This document shows, piece after piece, positions 9,841 through 20,533 of a stretch of 64,000 nt of DNA. Position numbers and translations under genes: made by a program. Where the stretch lies: positions 35,659,841-35,723,840 of the forward strand of contig JBCNJP010000027.1 of assembly GCA_039602395.1 (NCBI GenBank). Direction: 5' to 3'. Within the stretch, counting starts at the first letter, position 1, and each line of letters begins with the position of its first letter. The notes beneath the pieces are model-generated. The model was not told where the DNA came from, made no database searches, and worked only from the letters and a program-made list of their open reading frames with translations. The stretch is from Deinandra increscens subsp. villosa. Its lineage: Eukaryota > Streptophyta > Magnoliopsida > Asterales > Asteraceae.

Positions 9841-11398
9841 CATGGTTGACTTGATGTCGATTAACAGCAGGGGTTGGGCGGTTGTAAAGTTTGGTGGATA
9901 TCCCAGTTGATTCGCTCAAACAAAATCTCTTTTCTTTGCCTTCGGGAAAGTATGTGCTCCGATCTTTCTCGTATTCCTATTAGGCGTTTGTGGGGAAATA
10001 GGCCTGTGAATTGGAGGCGGTGTCGGCCACCGGTCAGTCTGAGGGTCTGGTTTTGTTATGGGACCCGGCGGCTCTGGTTGTCCGTTCTCACGAAAAGCAT
10101 ATATACTTTCTTATTGTCTTAGGCGTTATTCCGGGATGTCAGTTAGAGATCAACATCTGTAACGTGTATGCCCCTCAATCTATCAGAAATAAACAACTGC
10201 TGTGGAATATTCTCTCGGATTGTATTGATCGTAAACCTGGTTTGTGGCTTTTCGCCGGTGATTTTAACGAAGTCAGGTGAAAGGAGGATCGAAGATTTTC
10301 TAAATTCAACGAAAGGGGAGCTAACCTGTTCAATGAGTTCATTGCAAAGTCTGGGCTGTCGGAATATAGTATGGGAGGTCAAAGATTTACATTCTCTTAC
10401 GACAACATAAATAATTTCAGTAAAATTGATCAGATCTTGGTCTGTGGGGAGTTTTTTCGTCGATGGCCTAACGCTTCCCTACGGGTTCTTCCGAGACTTT
10501 GGTCCGATCACAACCCTATCATTTTGAAAACGTCGTATCTCGATTTCAGTCCCCCTCCCTTTCGTTTCTTTTCTTCGTGGATCTCTCACCCTGAGTTGAG
10601 AAGGACAGTGGAAGGTGCAATTGCTCAGGTTCAGTGGACAAGGAAACGAGATCAAATTCTTCATGCTAAACTTTAGAAAATTAAGGATACGCTCAAGATC
10701 TGGAGTAGACAATTGCACGACAATATGTATGCCAAGAGAAGAGATTTGGAGCTGGAATGTTACAACTGGGATAGGGTGGCGGAAGAAAGGGCTCTGTCGG
10801 ATATTGAATTTGATTTATGGGGTAAAGCCAAGGTGGATTTGGAAGCCCTCGAATTGAATCGGAGGAAGGATTTGGCTCAGAAGGCTAGAGTTCGTTGGGC
10901 TAAATTTGGTGATGAGAACTCGACGTATTTTCACGTCTCCTTGGGCTCAAGAAATGGTAGTAATCGGATCAAAGGGATCCGCGTGGGTTTTGATTGGATC
11001 TCCGACCCGAAAATAATTAAAGAGGAGGCCAAGTGTTTTTTTGAAAAGAAATTTCAAGTGGTGGATGCCAGAAGGCCTCGTATGGTCTACTCGGGCATTA
11101 AAAGGTTGTCGGATGAGGAGGCTTCCAGCCTCATCGCTCCATTTTCCCTGGACGAAGCCAAGCAACCCGTGTGGGATTGTGGAGCGGATAATGCCCTAGG
11201 CCCCGATGGTTTCAATTTCAGATTTTTCCGTCACATTTGGGATATTCTTGGGCAAGACTTTAAGAACATTGTTGACATGTTTCATAAAGAGGGTTTTCTG
11301 AGTAAGTGTTGCATTTCCCTGTTCATATGTCTCATTTCGAAAGTTAGAGACCCTCTTGTCTTTGGTGATTTCCGTCCTATTACGCTTCTTGGTAGTAT
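9841..11398 (+). pseudogene. LINE ORF2, endonuclease and start of RT, broken
   Basis: ORF2 supplies the apurinic-type endonuclease that nicks target DNA and the reverse transcriptase that copies LINE RNA there. Visible are endonuclease motifs ISFLCLRES (the catalytic Glu region), VYAPQS, GDFNEV (10,257-10,274) and SDHNPI (from 10,503), then the long linker with ARVRWAKFGDENSTYFH, and the first RT block with LGPDGFNFRF and FRPITLL. There is a frameshift near 10,010, an in-frame TGA at 10,278-10,280 and a TAG at 10,674-10,676; otherwise one frame runs from 10,011 to the break. The gene is cut at 11,398 by the chromovirus, whose target duplication AGTAT is the last five bases. It resumes at 17,573. 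Confidence 0.88.
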
Positions 11399-13952
11399 TG
11401 TCGCACCCCCAAAATACCACTAACGGAGTTTATACCGTTAAGGGGCGCGACTAGACCAGGATCCACAACCATAGTTACAAATACTAAACGAATCAGGGTT
11501 AGTTCAAACACAAGATAGAAATCAAAATCTTAAATTACATACGCAGCGGAAATAGTTATCCTGGCACTAACCACGTGCCTTACAATTCCATTGTTTTAAA
11601 AATCCCCAAGTTTAGTTTAATTATCAAAAACAAAGGTCTTCAAATGCCATGCCAACCTCCAGCGGATACTCCTTAGCGATCTGCAAAAGTTTAAACCACG
11701 CAAGTGTCAACCTAACGGTTGGTGAGTTCACAGTGGGCTTGTCATGCATTGGCCCGGTCTCATAATCATAGTTCGTATCAAAATGTACTTACAAAATATT
11801 CATTTGTGAAAAGCAATGCTCGTATTTAATTCTCAGTTTATAAATGGTTTGTCCGTGACCACGTCATCGGGTATGTACTAGTTCCGTAAAGTTAAAGGAC
11901 TCAACCGATATCGCGGGTAGCTAATCCGTTGTTCCATGCTCTAAGGAAGTTTGTACCAAAGCTGACTTATTTTGTGGGGGCCGAGCCATCCCGTACGGTG
12001 CGGACATAGTCATCGCGGTTTTTGCCTCCCCCGTGTCCTCCCCGGGACCACGGTCAAATAGGCTGATATTGTTCCTCCGTGCACTCCCCGTGCCACGGGG
12101 CGGAGTTTGTCAAACTCCAGTAGATCTACCCAACATCCCCTCGCTTTCACAAATTAATGGCACAATTAAGTTGAGGACTTTTAAGTTATAAGGCATCCTT
12201 AGAAAACATGTGATATCATATGGTTTAGACTTTAACCTACACTAGCCATATTAAAATGTTTTCAGTTTTGTTTCAAAAAGCAGTTTGATCAGAGTTCACA
12301 AGTGTTCCCATAAAACACTTCAGTTCATCAAGTGGGTGCCAAGCATCCCGGGTTCTCATGTTCATCAGTGAGGTGCCTAGCACTCTCGAGTTTATCAGCA
12401 TTGTTTTTGTTAAGTTATTCTGTGTGGCCCATCGGACTCACGGTAAGCGGGTTAGTGACACTCACCTTTGGTTGCACTGCTACACTTCAAGTAATCCAAA
12501 TATTGTTGTTTAACGAAGACCTAGAACACGTTTAGGTCTTAAGTATTAGTTTCGTGTCTAATCTTTACTTAACGTCACTATGGCCCATAACATAGCACGT
12601 TGCAACTATGACTCGACATACCGACACACGACACCAATGGTTGATCATAGATAAGGGTTCATATAAATCAGATATCAAACATGTTTCATCATGGCATAAT
12701 CATGTAAGTCATGGCATAACACTTAAGCAAATTTCACAAGTTTGGTTTTTAGGTCAAGCCTTAGTTTCGCTAGCATAGTTTCGCTAGGCAGTTTCGCTAG
12801 GTGCACGGGCAGCACTTTCGCTAGGCAATGCCCGGTGACACAGTTTCGCTAGGCTAGTTTCGCCCGAAACTGCTGACGCAGTTTCGCTAGCCTAGTTTCG
12901 CAGGGAAACTGGTTTGAACTTTCGTTCAGGTATTTCGCTCGATAGTTTCGCTCGAGCTGGTCTGGTCAGGTTACCCGGCGACACTATAGTTTCGCTGGTC
13001 AGTGTCGCTGGAAGGAGATATAATTTCGCTACTTAGTTTCGCCCAGAGAACACACAGTTTCGCTGGTCGCGAAAAACATACGGATTTGCCTAAAAATCAA
13101 CCTAACAGCTTCTGATCATACATGCAATTCATTATCTATCATCCCTAGGCATTTACCAACATAAAGCAAGCAGCTTTAACAAGTTTAACATGTATTTTGA
13201 TCATCAAATCTCTAAAATAGGTTCAAAACCCTAAAATGACCTATTTTGCACAAATGTCTAACATGGATGGATTTCACACGTAAAGTTATCAACTTTAGTA
13301 CAGATCTAGCATTCCTAAACAATATACTAGCAGATCAAGCAGTTACATAAAGATTTGAGCATGCTTTAAGAAGAAAACATATAGAAAAGCATAAAACATA
13401 GTTTTTGGGACTCACGGATGATTCTAGGATCGATGAATGAGGTGAGATGATGGTCTCGAGGCTGGGGTCTTGGTCCTTAGGTGATCTTCTCAGCTGACCA
13501 GGAGAGTGTGTGTGTGTTGTTGTGTGGTTTGAGCAAATGAGGCTACTAGGGTTTATTAAGTTTATTTATATCAGAGGCTAGTTTCGCTGGCAGTTTCGCT
13601 GGCCAGGCGAAACTAGCTCTGGTCTCGGGTACATTGATCAGTCTAGTCTGCTACCGGGCGAATCTGTAGTTTCGCTCGGTAGTTTCGCTGACTACCAAAT
13701 TTAGGCAATTTTCACATAATCAAGTATTTACAATTAATCATGCTATTCACAATAATAAGTCATGTATTTAAATCACATTGCACATAAAGACAATCAATGA
13801 TGAACACATAACACATATGGACGGGTTCGGTGATCAACCAAAGGTCGTGGACGTATTCGGCCTAGTTAAGCATTAGTTACTAGTTTAACACTTATAACGT
13901 AACTAACGGGTTTGTCTAACGGAAGTTAACCTTGAAATTCTCGGGTGTCACA
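11399..13952 (-). mobile_element. 3' LTR (left) of the chromovirus, 2,554 bp
   Basis: In minus-strand sense the LTR runs from TGTGACACC (13,952) to GGTGCGACA (11,399). It is preceded in the internal region by a short purine tract, AGGGGAATGA. Odd features are two clusters of the word GTTTCGCT (12,771-13,070 and 13,581-13,690) and, at 11,934-11,967, about 34 bases identical to integrase coding sequence in reverse order. That shows this LTR itself carries a rearrangement junction. The conserved chromovirus LTR motif GAACTCACCAACC...GTTGACACTT is present in reverse at about 11,702-11,733. Confidence 0.8.
12771..13070. repeat. Array of GTTTCGCT words in the LTR
   Basis: At least a dozen copies of GTTTCGCT or a one-base variant occur in 300 bases at irregular 12-40-base spacing. 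A few are in the reverse orientation (GCGAAACT). The array is copied exactly at 16,391-16,690, and a smaller cluster lies at 13,581-13,690 and 17,201-17,310. The same word recurs in the related LTR at 23,498-23,600. Confidence 0.85.
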
Positions 13953-14111
13953 TCATTCCCCTGAAATTGGAATTTTCGTCCCGAAAATTATTCTTGTGTC
14001 GTAGCGTTCGCAGCATCAGCTGTCGTCGTTGCTATCGTCGCTGGGGAAAGAAAGCAAAAAGTTTTAGGGTTGTCACATCCTCCTCCCGTTAAGGAATTTT
14101 GGTCCCCAAAA
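13953..14111 (-). other. Chromovirus 3' untranslated region with two PPT-like tracts
   Basis: This lies between the integrase stop and the 3' LTR. Read on the minus strand it holds two sites where a purine tract abuts TGTGACA. CGGGAGGAGGA followed by TGTGACAAC is at about 14,069-14,091. AGGGGAATGA followed by TGTGACACC is at 13,952. The second adjoins the LTR end that matches the outer terminus at 17,572, so it is the one in use. The first looks like a leftover LTR start. Confidence 0.6.
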
Positions 14112-15029
14112 TTAAATCATACCATGAGTTTCCGTGGATGTTTGCTCGAACAAGTGAGGATACTTTTTCTTCATCTGATCCTCACGTTCCCAAGTATATT
14201 CAGGTCCACGCCTTGAGCTCCATCGCACCTTGACGATCGGAATCTTGCTACGTTTGAGGGCTTTCTCCTCGCGTCCCATGATTTCTACTGGTTGCTCAAT
14301 AAATCTCAAATGTTCGTCAATTTCCAATTCCTCCAAGGGAATTATTTCGATGTCTTCAGCCAGACATTTCTTCAGATTGGAAACGTGAAACACGTTGTGA
14401 ACTCCATCGAGTTCAGCAGGGAGTTGCAATCGATAGGCCACCGGGCCTACTTCCCCAATAATTTCAAACGGACCGATGTAGCGAGGATTTAACTTTCCAC
14501 GCTTCCCGAAGCGTATCACTCCCTTCCAAGGAGATACCTTCAACAATACTTTGTCACCCACCTCGAACTTTAGAGGTTTTCGGCGTTTGTCGGCGTAACT
14601 CTTTTGTCGATCACGTGCTGCAGCTAACCGTTGCCTAATTTGAATAATCCGTTCGGTCATATCATGGATAACTTCCGGTCCAGTGAGCCCTTTCTCACCC
14701 GTTTCAGCCCAACACACGGGCGATCTACATTTCCTGCCGTAAAGTGCTTCAAAAGGTGCAGCACCTATACTTGAATGATAACTATTGTTGTAAGAGAACT
14801 CCACCAGTGGAAGGTGAGTCTCCCAATCCTTTCCAAAGTCAAGAACGCAAGCTCGGAGCATATCTTCTAAGGTTTGAATCGTTCGTTCCGTCTGACCGTC
14901 AGTCTGCGGGTGATAGGCTGTACTCATGTCTAGTCGGGTTCCCAATGCTTCCTGCATTGATTGCCATAGCCGGGAAGTGAATCGAGGATCTCGATCAGAA
15001 ATGACAGTCAGCTTTGGTACAAACTTCCT
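14112..15029 (-). pseudogene. Chromovirus integrase C-terminal half with chromodomain-like tail
   Basis: Integrase joins retrotransposon DNA to the host genome. Reading leftward from 15,029, the sequence has SDRDPRFTSRLW (second catalytic Asp region), AYHPQTDGQTERTIQTLED (catalytic Glu region) and ALYGRKCRSP. It continues with the GPFEII..GPVAYRL..VHNVFHVSNLKK module and the tail IVKVRWSSRRGPEYTWERED, a chromodomain-related C-terminus of Tekay/Del-like chromoviruses. It ends in a normal stop at 14,112. The N-terminal zinc-binding part and first catalytic Asp are missing: upstream of 15,029 the frame runs into inverted LTR sequence (a TTG at 15,044 is not a real start). The remaining frame is undamaged. 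Confidence 0.88.
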
Positions 15030-15612
15030 TAGAGCATGGAACAACGGATTAGCTACCCGCGATATCGGTTGAAGTCACTTTAACCTTACGGAACTAGTAC
15101 ATACCCGATGACGTGGTCACGGACAAACCATTTATAAACTGAGAATTAAATACGAGCATTGCTTTTCACAAATGAATATTTTGTAAGTACATTTTGATAC
15201 GAACTATGATTATCAAGACCAAGGTCTTCAAGTGCATGACAAGCCCACTGTGAACTCACCAACCGTTAGGTTGACACTTGCAGTGGTTTAAACTTTTGCA
15301 AGTGTCAGCCTAACGGTTAGTGAGTCCGCTGTGAGGCTTGGCATGGCATTTGAAGACCTTTGTTTTTGATAATTAAACTAAACTTGGGGATTTTTAAAAC
15401 ATTATTTGTGAATTGTAAGGCACGTGGTTAGTGCTCAGGTTATAACTAGTTTGTCCGCTGACGTATGTAATTTAAGTATGTTTGATTTCTATCTTGTGTT
15501 TAGGACTCAACCCTGATATCGCTTAGTATTTGTAACTATGGTTGTGGATCCATGGTCTAAGTCAGTCTGCCCCTTAAGCGGTACTAAACTCCGTTAGTGG
15601 TCGAGTTTTGGG
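15006..15612. repeat. Inverted copy of the left LTR start (11,399-11,967)
   Basis: Reverse-complement words match one for one. AATCCCCAAGTTTAGTTTAA at about 11,610 recurs here as its complement near 15,373, and GGTAGCTAATCCGTTGTTCC at 11,916 recurs as its complement at 15,041. The match reaches 23-38 bases into integrase coding sequence. Homology to the left block is clearly lower than in the neighbouring 1,960-base block, with indels near 15,235-15,345. It ends at TTTTGGGG, where direct LTR sequence begins (15,613). Confidence 0.85.
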
Positions 15613-17572
15613 GTACGGTGCGGACATAGTCATCGCGGTTTTTGCCTCCCCCGTGTCCTCCCCGGGACCACGGTCAAATAGGCTGATATTGTTCCTCCGT
15701 GCACTCCCCGTGCCACGGGGCGGAGTTTGTCAAACTCCAGTAGATCTACCCAACATCCCCTCGCTTTCACAAATTAATGGCACAATTAAGTTGAGGACTT
15801 TTAAGTTATAAGGCATCCTTAGAAAACATGTGATATCATATGGTTTAGACTTTAACCTACACTAGCCATATTAAAATGTTTTCAGTTTTGTTTCAAAAAG
15901 CAGTTTGATCAGAGTTCACAAGTGTTCCCATAAAACACTTCAGTTCATCAAGTGGGTGCCAAGCATCCCGGGTTCTCATGTTCATCAGTGAGGTGCCTAG
16001 CACTCTCGAGTTTATCAGCATTGTTTTCGTTAAGTTATTCTGTGTGGCCCATCGGACTCACGGTAAGCGGGTTAGTGACACTCACCTTTGGTTGCACTGC
16101 TACACTTCAAGTAATCCAAATATTGTTGTTTAACGAAGACCTAGAACACGTTTAGGTCTTAAGTATTAGTTTCGTGTCTAATCTTTACTTAACGTCACTA
16201 TGGCCCATAACATAGCACGTTGCAACTATGACTCGACATACCGACACACGACACCAATGGTTGATCATAGATAAGGGTTCATATAAATCAGATATCAAAC
16301 ATGTTTCATCATGGCATAATCATGTAAGTCATGGCATAACACTTAAGCAAATTTCACAAGTTTGGTTTTTAGGTCAAGCCTTAGTTTCGCTAGCATAGTT
16401 TCGCTAGGCAGTTTCGCTAGGTGCACGGGCAGCACTTTCGCTAGGCAATGCCCGGTGACACAGTTTCGCTAGGCTAGTTTCGCCCGAAACTGCTGACGCA
16501 GTTTCGCTAGCCTAGTTTCGCAGGGAAACTGGTTTGAACTTTCGTTCAGGTATTTCGCTCGATAGTTTCGCTCGAGCTGGTCTGGTCAGGTTACCCGGCG
16601 ACACTATAGTTTCGCTGGTCAGTGTCGCTGGAAGGAGATATAATTTCGCTACTTAGTTTCGCCCAGAGAACACACAGTTTCGCTGGTCGCGAAAAACATA
16701 CGGATTTGCCTAAAAATCAACCTAACAGCTTCTGATCATACATGCAATTCATTATCTATCATCCCTAGGCATTTACCAACATAAATCAAGCAGCTTTAAC
16801 AAGTTTAACATGTATTTTGATCATCAAATCTCTAAAATAGGTTCAAAACCCTAAAATGACCTATTTTGCACAAATGTCTAACATGGATGGATTTCACACG
16901 TAAAGTTATCAACTTTAGTACAGATCTAGCATTCCTAAACAATATACTAGCAGATCAAGCAGTTACATAAAGATTTGAGCATGCTTTAAGAAGAAAACAT
17001 ATAGAAAAGCATAAAACATAGTTTTTGGGACTCACGGATGATTCTAGGATCGATGAATGAGGTGAGATGATGGTCTCGAGGCTGGGGTCTTGGTCCTTAG
17101 GTGATCTTCTCAGCTGACCAGGAGAGTGTGTGTGTGTTGTTGTGTGGTTTGAGCAAATGAGGCTACTAGGGTTTATTAAGTTTATTTATATCAGAGGCTA
17201 GTTTCGCTGGCAGTTTCGCTGGCCAGGCGAAACTAGCTCTGGTCTCGGGTACATTGATCAGTCTAGTCTGCTACCGGGCGAATCTGTAGTTTCGCTCGGT
17301 AGTTTCGCTGACTACCAAATTTAGGCAATTTTCACATAATCAAGTATTTACAATTAATCATGCTATTCACAATAATAAGTCATGTATTTAAATCACATTG
17401 CACATAAAGACAATCAATGATGAACACATAACACATATGGACGGGTTCGGTGATCAACCAAAGGTCGTGGACGTATTCGGCCTAGTTAAGCATTAGTTAC
17501 TAGTTTAACACTTATAACGTAACTAACGGGTTTGTCTAACGGAAGTTAACCTTGAAATTCTCGGGTGTCACA
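15613..17572 (-). mobile_element. 5' LTR (right), missing its inner 0.59 kb
   Basis: Matches 11,993-13,952 at a constant offset of 3,620 with only two substitutions seen. In minus-strand sense it starts at the outer terminus TGTGACACC (17,572). Where the last part of the LTR should stand, it instead meets the inverted block. No primer binding site can be seen, consistent with an LTR-internal junction replaced by rearrangement. Confidence 0.85.
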
Positions 17573-17577
17573 AGTAT
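17573..17577. other. Target-site duplication AGTAT (right copy)
   Basis: Identical to 11,394-11,398. The five-base length is the normal product of gypsy integrase. The LINE reading frame resumes directly after it. Confidence 0.9.
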
Positions 17578-19175
17578 CCCCAAGGTTGTGTCCAAGGTGT
17601 TGGCTAACCGTATCAAAGGTGTGATGGATTCGATTATATCACCCAATCAAATGGCTTTCGTTGCGGGTCGAAATATTATGGATGACCCCCTTATTCTTAA
17701 TGAAGTTCTTTCTTGGATTAAGAAGGGGAAGCATAAGGCCTTACTTTTTAAAATCGACTTCAACAAGCTTATGATTCCCTTGATTGGGCATTTTTTGACG
17801 ACATTCTCGATCAAATGAGCTTTCCTAGTACTTGGAGGAGGTGGGTTTAAGGTATTTTAAAGGCGTCTCGTTCTTCCGTTCTTATTAACGGACCCCCCTC
17901 GGGCGAGTTTATATGTCATAAAGGTGTTCGTCGAGGCGATCCCTTATCCCCATTTCTTTTCATCATTGCAATGGAATCCTTCCATTGGATGATGAATAAG
18001 GCCTCGGAGTTGGGGATCTTCCATGGGATTTCACTACCTCATAATGGGCCTTGTCTCAGTCATTTTATGTTTGTGGACGACGTGATGGTTGTTGGAGATT
18101 GGTCTAATGGCAACTACTTGAACCTTAGGCGCTTACTTTGGTGCTTTTTCATGACCTCGGGGCTGCGGGTGAATTTAAACAAGTGTGGTTTATCGGGGAT
18201 TAACGTGGATAGCGGGGATATAAACTCCAAATCCTCGATGCTTGGTTGTAAGGTTTGTGTTTTACCTTATAATTATCTTGGCCTTAAAATTGGAGCTAAC
18301 ATGAACCTCAAGAGGAATTGGAGTAAAATTATTGAGGTGTTTCATAATCGGTTGTCCTCTTGGAGATCTCAGTTCCTCTCTTTGGGGGGTAGACTCACTC
18401 TTGTAAAGTCTGTCTTGGATCGTCTCCCCACGTTCTACTTTTCCCTTTATCGTGCTCCAAAAGCGATGTTAAAGAGTTGGGAAAAATTAGAATGAATTTT
18501 CTGTGGGGTGTCGATGTTAACCGAAGGAAGATACACTGGGTGGGGAAGGAAAAAGTTCTGTGCAGAAAGGAAGATGGAGGCTGGGGAATTTTTCCTCTTC
18601 ACGTTCATAACGAGAGTTTACTATCTAAATGGGCTTGGAGGCTGAAAACTGAATAGAACCACTTGTGGAGAGTGGTTATCGACTGTATTCACAGCAGGCC
18701 CGGAAATACGTCCTTTTTTCCTCTTAACCCTCGTTTCTCAGGTACATGGAAGGGCATTATCAAATCGTGTAAGGAGTTGGAAAGTTACAACATCAATCTT
18801 CAAAGCTTGATCCTCCCTGCTAATGATGGTTGGAGCTGGTGTGATGCTTCTCAACGCACGTTCTCAGTCAAAGCTGTTAAAGAGATGATCCTAAGTGTGT
18901 TGGCCCCTGCAAACCCGTTTACTTTCAACTGGTGTAAGTGTGTTCCGATAAAGACCAACCTATTATTTTGGGGGCCGGTGCCAACCGACTTCCGACTAAG
19001 GAGGGTTTGTCCATTCGCAACATTCCCCTCCCGGATTCTCTCTGTGTTTTGTGCCAAGAATCTCAGGAAAATACGTTCCACATATTCACGGGCTACAGCT
19101 TCTCTAATCACGTTTGGACTCTCGTGACCCAATGGTGTAAAATCCCCCTTTTCTTTGCTTTCTCTGTCAAGGACT
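17573..19175 (+). pseudogene. LINE ORF2, RT palm/thumb and zf-RVT, broken
   Basis: Continuation of the ORF2 cut at 11,398. RT motifs in order are VVSKVLANRIKGVMD, QMAFVAGRNIMDD, the KIDF block, GVRRGDPLSPFLF and the catalytic FVDD box (18,070-18,081), then NYLGLKIGA and SSWRSQFLSLGGRLTLVKSV. After 18,663 comes the zf-RVT region (FNWCKCVPIKTNLLFW, then RLPTKEGLS and CVLCQESQENTFHIF). Damage includes a one-base deletion near 17,765, a stop near 17,848, and frameshifts near 18,490 and 18,970, plus a stop near 18,654. The gene is interrupted again near 19,175 by a copia fragment and its last part is at 20,534. Confidence 0.9.
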
Positions 19176-19319
19176 AATAGAAGTATTTATGATTAGCATT
19201 TACTCTAGGGGCTTAGGTGCATTCTTTTATTTCTTTTGTATCTATGTGTAATTTATCTCATTATTTATAGAGGTGATTCCACCTATTGTGGATATCACAA
19301 ACTTCCCTAAAACTCTTCA
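19176..19319 (+). mobile_element. Short 5' LTR of an Ale-type copia (left limit approximate)
   Basis: LINE coding similarity ends near 19,175 and a primer-site-like sequence begins at 19,322, leaving about 145 bases, the size usual for Ale/Retrofit LTRs. The stretch ends ACTCTTCA, giving the expected CA terminus. I could not place the TG start with certainty. Confidence 0.5.
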
Positions 19320-19321
19320 TA

Positions 19322-19333
19322 TGGTATCACGCC
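19322..19333 (+). other. Degenerate primer binding site
   Basis: TGGTATCACGCC differs from the usual iMet-tRNA-matching site at two positions but stands exactly where the site should be, 2 bases after the LTR end and 78 bases before the Gag start. Confidence 0.6.
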
Positions 19334-19410
19334 ATTTAAGGGTCAAACCCCCCAAATCAGTCGATCCTTTTCCCCTCCCTCCCTCCCTGTTCATCTTCCC
19401 CCTCCTCACC

Positions 19411-20361
19411 ATGTCTTCCTCCAAGTCCTCCGATGGTACCTTCTCCATGTCCGCCCTCCTTCATTCCTTGAAAATCCCCCTCAATTCTTCGAACTTCTTG
19501 GTCTGGAAGAATCAGATATGGCCCGTGTTGCTTGATCAGGGACTGCTCGGGCATGTGGATGGCTCGTCTCCTGCTCCGGACAAAACCGTCACCACCGACG
19601 GTGCTCAGACTCCCAATCCTGAGTTCTCTACCTGGGCTGATGATGATCGTCATGCCATAATCATCATCAATTCATGCCTCTCTGAAGATGTCGTCCCTAT
19701 CACGGTTGGATTAGCCACTGCCCGGGAGATTTTTGTGGCTCTTGAAACTCAGTTTTGCAGCGCCTCGGTTGAACGTGTTCATAATCTGACCGATCGACTT
19801 CGAACCCTCTCTAAGGGAGCCGATTCTGTCACCGATTATGCCCGGAAGTTCAAGACTATTGCAGATCAGTTGGCGGCAATTGGCCACTCGGTCTCTGACT
19901 CCGACAAGTTGTACTGGTTCACCGCTGGTTTAGGAGTCTCCTACATCAGTTTTACCTCCATAGCGAGAGCTGCTCGTCCACCTCCGACTTTTGCAGATTT
20001 GGTTTCGCAGGCCGAGAGTCACGAGATTCTGTTGCGTGATTTACAGGGACCGAACAATCCTCCGGCAGCCTTTGTTTCGCATTCCGGTGGTCGCGGACGC
20101 GGTGGTCGTGGTGGTAACTGGCGTGGGAATTACCGTGGTGGTCGGAACTATCGTGGTGGCCGGAATTCAAATTACCGTGGTGGCAGAAACAACCAATCCG
20201 GGCATCGTTCTCAGCAGCGTCAACCGGCCACTCAACCCGACCCTTGTCAGTTATGTGGGGCGGCGGGTCATGGTGCTTCCAATTGTCCGACTCATGTGTC
20301 GTATCCCGCAAGTGAAGCCCACCTTGCCAATACCTTTCAGAATGCGTCTAACCCGAGTTAG
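19411..20361 (+). CDS. Ale-type copia Gag, ended by a nonsense codon
   Basis: ATG 19,411 follows CTCACC, a good plant start context. The frame also reads upstream without stops, but that part is leader and LTR. Residues 1-220 form a Retrotran_gag_3/UBN2-like core (NSSNFLVWKNQIWPVL, ARKFKTIADQLAAIG, GLGVSYISF). Next comes a Gly/Arg-rich RNA-binding stretch (repeats of RGG and YRGGRN), then a CCHC knuckle at C279, C282, H287 and C292. TAG at 20,359-20,361 stops translation. The same frame goes straight on into the protease motif, so this is a single nonsense change (probably from TGG), not the natural Gag end. The GC-rich codon use differs from the AT-rich surroundings. Confidence 0.85.
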   Translation: MSSSKSSDGTFSMSALLHSLKIPLNSSNFLVWKNQIWPVLLDQGLLGHVDGSSPAPDKTVTTDGAQTPNPEFSTWADDDRHAIIIINSCLSEDVVPITVGLATAREIFVALETQFCSASVERVHNLTDRLRTLSKGADSVTDYARKFKTIADQLAAIGHSVSDSDKLYWFTAGLGVSYISFTSIARAARPPPTFADLVSQAESHEILLRDLQGPNNPPAAFVSHSGGRGRGGRGGNWRGNYRGGRNYRGGRNSNYRGGRNNQSGHRSQQRQPATQPDPCQLCGAAGHGASNCPTHVSYPASEAHLANTFQNASNPS

Positions 20362-20533
20362 TATGTTGACTCGGGGGCCACCGATCATATGACTGCTTCA
20401 TCTGGTAATCTCTATAACCTCACAGCCCCTAATAAGTTTGATAATGTGGTATTTGGCAATGGCCATCGGTTACCTGTGTCTCATATTGGACAGAATCACA
20501 TTACCACCAATATTTTACTAAAAGATGTGCTTG
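20362..20533 (+). pseudogene. Ale-type copia protease fragment
   Basis: Directly in frame after the nonsense codon come YVDSGATDHMTA, the aspartic protease active site (Asp codon at 20,368-20,370), then VVFGNGHRLPVSHIG and ITTNILLKDVLV, the usual end of the protease domain. At about 20,534 copia similarity stops and LINE ORF2 C-terminal sequence takes over. So integrase, RT, RNase H and the 3' LTR are missing: a 5'-end fragment only. Confidence 0.8.

Larger units (their letters stand above)
11399..17572 (-). mobile_element. Rearranged Ty3/gypsy chromovirus (6.17 kb) with 5-bp TSD
   Basis: The insertion is bounded by TG...CA termini (TGTCGCACC at the left, GGTGTCACA at the right) and by the direct repeat AGTAT (11,394-11,398 and 17,573-17,577). 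This is a clean integrase-type target duplication inside LINE ORF2. It lies on the minus strand. Left to right it holds a full LTR-like block, a short internal region with the C-terminal part of integrase, an inverted copy of the first 0.57 kb of the left block, and a 1,960-base block matching the rest of that LTR. Gag, protease and RT are absent, so it is a deletion derivative. In the shared 1,960-base blocks I saw only two substitutions (12,408/16,028 and 13,166/16,786), so the insertion is recent. Confidence 0.85.

Noticed and set aside
12332..12535. 67-codon frame repeated at 15,952-16,155
   Set aside because: Part of the chromovirus LTR; it is duplicated because the LTR is. No protein similarity recognised.
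15030..15044. TTG start for the integrase frame
   Set aside because: Those bases belong to the inverted LTR block; the integrase is a truncated fragment without a start.
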